From positions 1 to 38,880 of the forward strand of contig DHSR01000082.1 in assembly GCA_002410555.1 (NCBI GenBank): DNA of 38,880 nt. The letters run 5' to 3'. The DNA comes from Bacteroidales bacterium UBA5281 (GTDB taxonomy: Bacteria; Bacteroidota; Bacteroidia; Bacteroidales; Lentimicrobiaceae). The notes beneath the pieces were generated by a model. It saw only the letters and a list, made by a program, of their open reading frames with translations. It had not been told where the DNA came from and did no database searches. The position numbers were made by a program, and so were the translations under genes. How positions within the stretch are numbered: position 1 is the first letter of the stretch; every line of letters starts with the position of its first letter. Below, piece after piece: positions 33,362 to 38,880 of the stretch.

Positions 33362-35512
33362 ATGACGGAAATAATGAAAGACTTTACAGATTTAATTGCC
33401 CGGGAATTGAACCTCCAGCCCTGGCAGGTTTTCAACACCCTGAAACTGATGGCCGGCGGGGCCACCATCCCTTTCATCGCCCGTTACCGCAAAGAGATGA
33501 CCGGTACCCTGGATGAAGTGAAACTGGCAGCCATCCGCGATCGCAACCAACAACTGCTTGACATTGAGAAACGGCGTGAAGCGATTTTAAACGCTATACG
33601 TGAGCAGGAAAAACTTACTCCCGAGCTGGAAAAGCAGCTCCATGCTGCTCAATCGCTCGTTGAACTGGAAGATTTATACCTGCCGTATAAACAAAAGCGA
33701 AAAACCCGTGCTTCCATCGCCCGGGAGCGGGGGCTGGAACCTTTGGCAAAGCTGCTGATGGACCAGGGAAACTTTCATCCTGAGGAAAAAGCAGCGGCTT
33801 ATATTGATGCCGGGAAAGGTATTGAGAATGTTGAAAATGCTTTGGCAGGAGCCAGAGATATCATTGCAGAATGGGTAAATGAAAGTCTGCCTGCCAGGGA
33901 ACGCATTCGCAATTTGTTCACCCGTGAAGCTACCATTTCATCCAAACCGGTAAAAGGCAAAGAGCTGGAAGGCATACTGTTCCAGAACTATTACGATATT
34001 AGTGAACCCTTACTTCGTGCACCCTCCCACCGCATTCTGGCCATGTTCAGGGGCGAAGAAGAGGGATTTTTACGCATTACGGTAAACCCCGATGAAGAAA
34101 AAGCGCGTGCACAACTGAACCGGATATTTGTTAAATCAGAGAATGAAGCCGGGGAGCAGGTGGAAATGGCGGTAAAGGATGCTTACAAAAGATTGCTTCA
34201 GCCATCCATGGAGACAGAAATGCGTGCCCTGGCCAAACAAAAAGCCGACGAAGAAGCCATCCGGGTTTTCGTGACCAACCTTCGGCAATTGCTGCTTACC
34301 GCACCCCTTGGGCAGAAAAACATACTGGCCATTGATCCGGGCTTCCGTACCGGGTGCAAAGTGGTCTGCCTCGACCGCCAGGGACGCCTGCTGCACAACG
34401 AAACCATCTATCCCCATCCGCCACAAAGCGAAGTGAGTGAAGCCGTGGCAAAAATCAGGAACCTGGTTGCTGTTTATGGTACCGAAGCAGTGGCCATCGG
34501 CAATGGGACGGCCGGACGTGAAACAGAAAACTTCATCCGAAAAATACCATTCAACAGGCCATTGATTTCGATAATGGTGAATGAAAGTGGAGCTTCGGTA
34601 TATTCAGCTTCAGCGGTGGCCCGCGAAGAATTTCCCGACTACGATGTAACGGTAAGGGGAGCAGTTTCTATCGGCCGGCGATTGATGGATCCGCTGGCAG
34701 AACTGGTAAAAATTGACCCTAAATCCATAGGCGTAGGACAATATCAACACGATGTAAATCAAAATGCCCTGCAACGCAGCCTCGAAGATACCGTAATCAG
34801 TTGCGTAAACCAGGTGGGCGTTGAGCTGAATACAGCCAGCAAGCAACTGCTCAGCTATGTTTCGGGCGTTGGCCCGGGCCTGGCTGAGAATATAATTTCA
34901 TATCGCAATAAAAACGGCATTTTTAAATCGCGTCATGAACTTATGAAGGTAAAGCGCTTTGGGGATAAGGCTTTTGAACAGGCGGCCGGCTTTCTGCGTA
35001 TCCGCGATGCCGAAAATCCCTTAGACCGCAGTGCGGTGCATCCCGAAAGTTATGCTATTGTTCAACAAATGGCCAACGACCTCAATTGCTCCATCAGCGA
35101 TCTGATAGAAAATGCTTCACTTCGGGAACAAATTCAGCCGCAGCGATACATATCTGATACCGTTGGACTGCCCACCATCAATGATATTATTACTGAGCTG
35201 GCCAAACCTGGTCGTGATCCCCGGGAGGAGTTTGATCTTTTTGAGTTTGACCCAAACATTCACGCCATACAGGACCTGAAACCCGGAATGGTTTTAAATG
35301 GCCTCATCACCAATATTACAGCTTTCGGTGCTTTTGTTGATATTGGCGTTCACCAGGATGGACTGGTGCACGTGAGCCAGCTTACCAACCATTTTGTGCG
35401 CGACCCCAACCAGGTGGTTAAGCTCAACCAAAAAGTGAGGGTTAAGGTGATGGATGTGGATGTTAACCGCAAGCGGATTTCACTCTCGATGAAAGAAGCC
35501 CAGGGTTTATAA
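33362..35512 (+). CDS. tex: Tex-family transcription accessory / RNA-binding protein
   Basis: A 716-residue cytoplasmic nucleic-acid-binding protein of normal Tex length. Domains in order: N-terminal helical region (LNLQPWQVFNTLKLMAGGATIPFIARYRKEMTG-type signature, about 10-45), YqgF/RuvC-like domain starting at ILAIDPGFRTGCKVVCLD (about 320-340), helix-hairpin-helix region (YVSGVGPGLAENIISYRNKNG, about 495-515), and a C-terminal S1 domain (about 637-712: GMVLNGLITNITAFGAFVDI and DGLVHVSQL). Tex homologues bind RNA and RNA polymerase and affect transcription and stress survival. The start at 33362 is preferred to the TTG at 33353; 33374 is also possible. Confidence 0.95.
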   Translation: MTEIMKDFTDLIARELNLQPWQVFNTLKLMAGGATIPFIARYRKEMTGTLDEVKLAAIRDRNQQLLDIEKRREAILNAIREQEKLTPELEKQLHAAQSLVELEDLYLPYKQKRKTRASIARERGLEPLAKLLMDQGNFHPEEKAAAYIDAGKGIENVENALAGARDIIAEWVNESLPARERIRNLFTREATISSKPVKGKELEGILFQNYYDISEPLLRAPSHRILAMFRGEEEGFLRITVNPDEEKARAQLNRIFVKSENEAGEQVEMAVKDAYKRLLQPSMETEMRALAKQKADEEAIRVFVTNLRQLLLTAPLGQKNILAIDPGFRTGCKVVCLDRQGRLLHNETIYPHPPQSEVSEAVAKIRNLVAVYGTEAVAIGNGTAGRETENFIRKIPFNRPLISIMVNESGASVYSASAVAREEFPDYDVTVRGAVSIGRRLMDPLAELVKIDPKSIGVGQYQHDVNQNALQRSLEDTVISCVNQVGVELNTASKQLLSYVSGVGPGLAENIISYRNKNGIFKSRHELMKVKRFGDKAFEQAAGFLRIRDAENPLDRSAVHPESYAIVQQMANDLNCSISDLIENASLREQIQPQRYISDTVGLPTINDIITELAKPGRDPREEFDLFEFDPNIHAIQDLKPGMVLNGLITNITAFGAFVDIGVHQDGLVHVSQLTNHFVRDPNQVVKLNQKVRVKVMDVDVNRKRISLSMKEAQGL

Positions 35513-35582
35513 TTTTTCAGACAAAGCAGCGTTTTCACTACATTGTTGTGTTTTAATGATTAGGCCGATATAGATTGACTAA

Positions 35583-36245
35583 ATGAAAAGAATACTATTG
35601 TCTTTTATTATTTTTACCACTTTTAGCACTTTTTCTGCTCAGGCCCAGCGTATTATGGGTGCTGTGTTTACGGGATTTAATGCCAGCCAGGTAGATGGCG
35701 ATGAAGTTTATGGTTATAAAAAATTCGGATTAAATATTGGTGCTGCGGCCATTATTCCCATAGACGACAAGTGGTCTATAAGCCTTGAGAATGCCTATAG
35801 TGAAAAAGGGGCGCACCAGCGTCCCCGGTTTCTCGATTCACTGGATGGCTCCTACGACCTAAAGCTAAACTACCTTGAAGTACCGCTCATGGTGCACTTT
35901 ACCGACAAAGACATCGTTACCTTTGGTGCTGGCATGTCGTGGGGAAGGCTCATTGGCATCAGTGAGCAGCGAAATGGCTATGAGATGGCAGGCACTACCC
36001 TTGAAAGCGGCATATACCGCAATGCAGACCTCAATCTACTGCTCGATGTCCGCTTCAGGTTATACAAACGCTTTCATTTTGATGTCCGTTACGCTTATTC
36101 GATCCGTCCTATTGCCACCCGTGAAATTATAGACTCAAAAACCGGCTATCCCAACATCAGGGAACAATATAATGGCTTATTCTCATTCCGGATAATGTAT
36201 AAATTCAACGAACAGATTAGTGAAGACAGCAGGAGGAATAAGTAA
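35583..36245 (+). CDS. Outer-membrane beta-barrel protein (porin family)
   Basis: A 220-residue protein with a signal peptide (1-21, ending A-Q-A-Q) and alternating hydrophobic beta-strand segments with aromatic girdles: MGAVFTGFNASQVDG, GLNIGAAAIIPI, WSISLENAYSEKGA, NYLEVPLMVHFTD, VTFGAGMSWGRLIG and FRFDVRYAYSIRP-like strands, ending FSFRIMYKF plus a short polar tail. This matches the PF13568-type outer-membrane beta-barrel group common in Bacteroidota. Likely eight strands. No specific substrate is evident. No neighbouring genes suggest a pathway; a repeat island follows. Confidence 0.85.
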   Translation: MKRILLSFIIFTTFSTFSAQAQRIMGAVFTGFNASQVDGDEVYGYKKFGLNIGAAAIIPIDDKWSISLENAYSEKGAHQRPRFLDSLDGSYDLKLNYLEVPLMVHFTDKDIVTFGAGMSWGRLIGISEQRNGYEMAGTTLESGIYRNADLNLLLDVRFRLYKRFHFDVRYAYSIRPIATREIIDSKTGYPNIREQYNGLFSFRIMYKFNEQISEDSRRNK

Positions 36246-36247
36246 AT

Positions 36248-36352
36248 TTCTAATTTCCAACTTCTAATTATCAACTTCTAATTTCTATCTTCTATCTTCT
36301 ATCTTCTATCTTCTAACCTCTAACTTCTAACCTCTAACTTCTGTCATCCAAC
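36248..36352. repeat. Heptamer tandem repeat, 15 units (consensus TTCTAAC/TTCTATC)
   Basis: Fifteen consecutive 7-bp units run without a break. Four identical TTCTATC copies occupy 36283-36310 and alternating TTCTAAC/CTCTAAC units 36311-36338; the outer units are degenerate. The array starts 3 bases after the stop of the barrel-protein gene. Confidence 0.85.
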
Positions 36353-36420
36353 TTGCCAAGAGTATTCAATTATTCAGCATTAAATCATCAAATTTCACCC
36401 TGAGGCGCACAGACCTAAAA

Positions 36421-36563
36421 TCCGCCTAAGACGGAGGAACGACGATTCGGGATCAAATCAACACATCCCGTCTAAGGCGGACGAGCCTGCTCCGCCTTAA
36501 ACGGACGGACAGGCTTGAGCGTAGCGAAATCCCGAGAGCGTCCCGTACGTACGGAATTCGGGA
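36421..36563. repeat. Cluster of extragenic palindromes (REP-like)
   Basis: A hairpin with 14-bp arms and one mismatch (36468-36481 and 36491-36504, CCGTCTAAGGCGGA type) has a related short palindrome at 36421-36435. It is followed by TCCCGA/TCGGGA arms (36530-36535 and 36558-36563) enclosing the perfect palindrome CCGTACGTACGG (36543-36554). Confidence 0.7.
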
Positions 36564-36589
36564 AACACATCAACTTCCCTACTCCCCAA

Positions 36590-36645
36590 AGACCTGACAA
36601 GTTGCCTTCGACAAAGAGCTCAGGCACCGGAAAACTTGTTAGGAC
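36590..36645. repeat. Imperfect inverted repeat GACCTGACAAGTT / AACTTGTTAGGAC
   Basis: The two 13-base arms at either end of this stretch pair with two mismatches around a 30-base centre. It resembles GACCTGACAGGTT-type palindromes I recall from Bacteroidota intergenic regions (recollection, not a search). Confidence 0.45.
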
Positions 36646-36662
36646 ATCCCGTCTCAACGACT

Positions 36663-36694
36663 CAACACATCAACACATCAACACATCAACTCAT
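36663..36694. repeat. Octamer tandem repeat CAACACAT, four units
   Basis: Three exact copies (36663-36686) and one variant, CAACTCAT (36687-36694). It ends just upstream of the promoter-like sequence at 36703-36733. Confidence 0.8.
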
Positions 36695-36702
36695 CACCAA
36701 CC

Positions 36703-36733
36703 TTGTATTTCCAAACAAAATTGTATATCTTTG
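36703..36733 (+). promoter_or_regulatory. Bacteroidota-type promoter upstream of a short G-tract ORF
   Basis: TTG at 36703-36705, a 20-base spacer and TATCTTTG at 36726-36733 fit the consensus well. Transcription would begin near 36740, 12 bases before an ATG at 36752. Confidence 0.5.
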
Positions 36734-36751
36734 ACCTCATATTTGTAAGAA

Positions 36752-36871
36752 ATGAACCTGCAATACCTATCCGAAAGCACCTATCTACTGCCCGTTTGCA
36801 GCCGCGTCCTGTACGCAAGGGATGCGGGATTAGCTATTTCGATGGGGGGGGGGGTATTGCAAGCCTGGTAA
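36752..36871 (+). CDS. Short ORF with an 11-G homopolymer, candidate phase-variable or broken gene
   Basis: A 39-residue frame beginning MNLQYLSESTYLLPVC; no family recognised. Near its end it crosses eleven consecutive G residues (36844-36854). In the present length it stops at 36871. A shift of one frame would instead continue as GGGGIASLVIAVSAC and stop at 36891. The promoter at 36703-36733 is well placed. It may be a true contingency ORF, the 5' remnant of a lost gene, or a chance frame, and the tract length itself may be an assembly error. Confidence 0.25.
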   Translation: MNLQYLSESTYLLPVCSRVLYARDAGLAISMGGGVLQAW

Positions 36872-37026
36872 TTGCTGTTTCAGCTTGCTAAAAAACTGCA
36901 CAAGCAGTACAAGCAAAGCCATGCAGTTTTCGGGTTATCTGAAAAGATTCTCTCCTTGGTTTACAAGGTAATAAAGTGCATTTTCTGTATTAATCCTCAT
37001 TTTATTGACCTTAATTTTTACAAAAA

Positions 37027-37413
37027 ATGAAAAAAGTAATTTTATTGTTTGCAATTTCACTAATTGCAATCAGTGGCTATAGCCAGTTTATTGTCCCGGT
37101 AACCTTAACCGGAGATTGCGTTTATCCCCAGACAGGAACATTTTATGGCTTACAAGTAAAAGTGTACCATGGTACGACTTTAATGGCCGAAGGTCAGGCT
37201 GTTTCTTTAACAACTACGAATCAGCTATTGGTTGAAATCCCTGAATTTTGTATGGTTGACAACATTAAAATCTACAAAATTGTTGTTGTTGCGCTAAAAG
37301 GATACATCAACCCGTATTCAAGAATATGCAAGGGAACTAATATTAGCCTTGACCTCTACTCATGTGAGGATTTTGTTAATGGAGTAGGTGCGCAGGTAGT
37401 TAACCTTTATTAA
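37027..37413 (+). CDS. Small secreted protein, unknown function
   Basis: A 128-residue protein with a signal peptide (1-19, ending G-Y-S-Q). The mature part is beta-rich with four Cys (in GDCVYP, EFCMVD, SRICKG and YSCEDF) that could form two disulfides. Family not recognised. It is followed 7 bases later by the large PKD-type surface protein and is probably co-transcribed with it. Confidence 0.75.
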   Translation: MKKVILLFAISLIAISGYSQFIVPVTLTGDCVYPQTGTFYGLQVKVYHGTTLMAEGQAVSLTTTNQLLVEIPEFCMVDNIKIYKIVVVALKGYINPYSRICKGTNISLDLYSCEDFVNGVGAQVVNLY

Positions 37414-37420
37414 TTTCCCT

Positions 37421-38880
37421 ATGAAAAGGCAAATTATCATTTGGTTAGTTGCGTGTCTGCTATTTGGTTGCAATTCATATGCTCAAAACCAGGCAAATAT
37501 CTGGTATTTTGGATATAAACACGGACTTGATTTCAATTCGGGGTACGCAGAATATCTGGATGATTGTCCGGAATGGCAGTATTACACCACCAGTATTTCT
37601 GATACGAATGGTAATTTGCTTTTTTTTACTGATGGACAAACCGTCTGGAACAAAGAGCGGGAAATTATGATAAACGGCGAAGGCCTTCATGGTGACCGCT
37701 ATAACCCTCAGCCTGCAGTAATTTGCCCTGACCCAGGGAATGCAGATAGATATTATGTATTTACAGTAGGCTCACCTGACATTCATAAAGGCCTTGAATA
37801 CAACATTATAGGCATGGCCCTTGACAATGGCAATGGCTCTGTTGTGACTAAAAATGTAGTGGTACCAGCCGGCGAGTTTGCAAAACACAAAATAACAGCA
37901 GTAAAAAAAGCAAATAATGTAGATTACTGGATTATTACCAGGTTCGATGACCCAAATAATCCAAATGTATGGGCTTGTTTTAGTCTCACTGCAACAGGAT
38001 TAGACCCCATTCCCGTGATTAGCCCGGCGCGTTACAGTGTAAACGCATGGATGCAACACGGAGCGGTAAAGGTCTCTCATGACCAAAAAAAAATAATTTC
38101 AGTGCAAAGTGGTGATGCTGGCTCTCATGGTAGATTTGATGTTTGCAATTTTGACATCATTACAGGAGAAATAGATCATAGATTTTACATAAAAGAACAT
38201 AATAGCAATCCCGATGGTTTCGGAATCTATGGTATGGAAATTACTCCCGATTCTAAACTCCTCTATATTTCTTTTTATGCTTTTCATCAGGCGCCGCTTT
38301 CATATTTATCATTTGTTTACCAGTATGACTTAACCAGAACAGACTCCCTTGGTTTTTTAAATTCGAGGCTTGTTGTCAGCACAGATAGTCGTGCCAGTAG
38401 CTTGCAACTGGGTCCAGATGGCAAAATATATGTTTCAACTATTAGCAGTGATCCTTTCAATTCCAGATATCTTGGGGTAATTCACAATGTGTGGGAAAGG
38501 GGTATTTTCTGTAATTATGAAAAAAACGCAGTTGATATAGGTGTATACAATGGTCATTCTGGGTCCACCCTACCCTCCTTCCCTTCCGAACTCCTCTACC
38601 GCTTTGTGTGGCAGGGTGGCCCATGTGCCAAAACCCCCTTCACCTTCCGCCACCGCTTTATTCCTGAGCCCGACAGCATCGTCTGGAATTTCGGTGATGG
38701 CACCACTTCAACAGATTTTAACCCAACGCATGTTTTTCAGGCTGGTGGCAACTATGAAGTTCACGCCCATGTGGTTTATCCCGATGGAAGAATTGAAGAA
38801 ACCTCCCGCGAAGTGGAAGTATTAGCCGTGCCCGAACCCCAAATGCCCGATACGCTCATGCTGTGTACCGGCGAATCCGG
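37421..38880 (+). CDS. Large surface protein with propeller-like N-terminus and PKD domain (truncated by window edge)
   Basis: The first 486 codons of a protein running past the right edge. The signal region ends LLFGCNSYAQ; both a lipobox (C17) and a signal-peptidase I site after A21 are possible. Residues about 24-380 begin NIWYFGYKHGLDFNSG, followed by DTNGNLLFFTDGQTVWN and RYYVFTVGSPD. This is the beta-propeller-like start of Bacteroidota proteins that usually carry PKD repeats and a gliding-motility-associated C-terminal domain. A PKD domain begins near 405 (SIVWNFGDGTTSTDFNPTHVF). A T9SS-exported surface adhesin is likely, but the C-terminus that would prove it is outside the window. 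Confidence 0.82.
   Translation, partial: MKRQIIIWLVACLLFGCNSYAQNQANIWYFGYKHGLDFNSGYAEYLDDCPEWQYYTTSISDTNGNLLFFTDGQTVWNKEREIMINGEGLHGDRYNPQPAVICPDPGNADRYYVFTVGSPDIHKGLEYNIIGMALDNGNGSVVTKNVVVPAGEFAKHKITAVKKANNVDYWIITRFDDPNNPNVWACFSLTATGLDPIPVISPARYSVNAWMQHGAVKVSHDQKKIISVQSGDAGSHGRFDVCNFDIITGEIDHRFYIKEHNSNPDGFGIYGMEITPDSKLLYISFYAFHQAPLSYLSFVYQYDLTRTDSLGFLNSRLVVSTDSRASSLQLGPDGKIYVSTISSDPFNSRYLGVIHNVWERGIFCNYEKNAVDIGVYNGHSGSTLPSFPSELLYRFVWQGGPCAKTPFTFRHRFIPEPDSIVWNFGDGTTSTDFNPTHVFQAGGNYEVHAHVVYPDGRIEETSREVEVLAVPEPQMPDTLMLCTGES

Larger units (their letters stand above)
36246..37026. other. Repeat island without a confident gene
   Basis: This 780-base spacer contains four different repeat classes, listed separately, plus a promoter-like sequence and a short frame with an 11-G run. 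The part between 36353 and 36420, and 36872-37026, shows nothing recognisable apart from A/T-rich DNA just before the next gene. Confidence 0.6.

Noticed and set aside
36248..36694. CRISPR array
   Set aside because: The units are short contiguous tandem repeats without unique spacers.
36515..36748. 77-codon frame within the repeat island
   Set aside because: It is made of palindrome and octamer repeat sequence, giving a low-complexity product (STHQHINTST).

Overview
The window reads as chromosomal DNA of a free-living, at least facultatively aerobic member of the Bacteroidota. Four kinds of evidence support this. There are C-terminal type IX secretion (T9SS) sorting tails and gliding/PKD-type surface proteins. 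There is a HmuY-type haem uptake operon. Recurrent promoters carry the phylum's -7 element TAnnTTTG, and most genes lack Shine-Dalgarno sequences. Hybrid two-component kinases are also typical of the phylum. Two O2-dependent dioxygenases (HppD, HmgA) show that oxygen is used. The order or genus cannot be fixed from the sequence. No tRNA, rRNA, CRISPR array, intact IS or prophage was seen.

Layout. 1-446: start of a secreted choice-of-anchor L protein that leaves the left edge. 447-914: structured, apparently non-coding spacer. 915-2311: two consecutive LuxR-type response regulators, the second with a dead receiver domain. 2327-4237 (-): membrane polyferredoxin with three degenerate HMA-like domains. 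4381-5418: secreted endonuclease/exonuclease/phosphatase protein. 5706-7814 (-): ComEC. 7815-8549: non-coding, with a 231-bp nested palindromic element. 8550-12441 (-): a tight five-gene operon (DUF502 membrane protein, SurE, small membrane protein, LpxB, TPR lipoprotein) linked to envelope biogenesis. 12697-17614 (+): haem acquisition operon (His-rich small membrane protein, T9SS-tailed HmuY protein, TonB receptor with haem-receptor motifs, HmuY lipoprotein). 17618-22117 (-): tyrosine/homogentisate catabolism (hmgA, hppD, fahA, flavin reductase). 22293-25982 (-): a large T9SS-exported M6 metalloprotease. 26276-30244: NtrC-type regulator and hybrid histidine kinase, tail to tail with no base between their stop codons. 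30362-31234 (-): coiled-coil lipoprotein with a clear terminator. 31501-36245: PD40 protein, spermidine-synthase-like methyltransferase, Tex and an outer-membrane barrel. 36246-37026: repeat island. 37027-38880: small secreted protein and the start of a large PKD-type surface protein.

How the genes work together. The most coherent systems are haem capture and the tyrosine pathway. In haem capture, secreted and lipid-anchored HmuY proteins would feed one receptor. In the tyrosine pathway, 4-hydroxyphenylpyruvate goes to homogentisate, then maleylacetoacetate, then cleavage of fumarylacetoacetate; the isomerase step is not encoded here. The best candidates for something undescribed are the His-rich protein that opens the haem operon, the T9SS-routed HmuY, and the ferredoxin/HMA-like fusion. 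Functions are inferred from recognisable family motifs; no database search was run.
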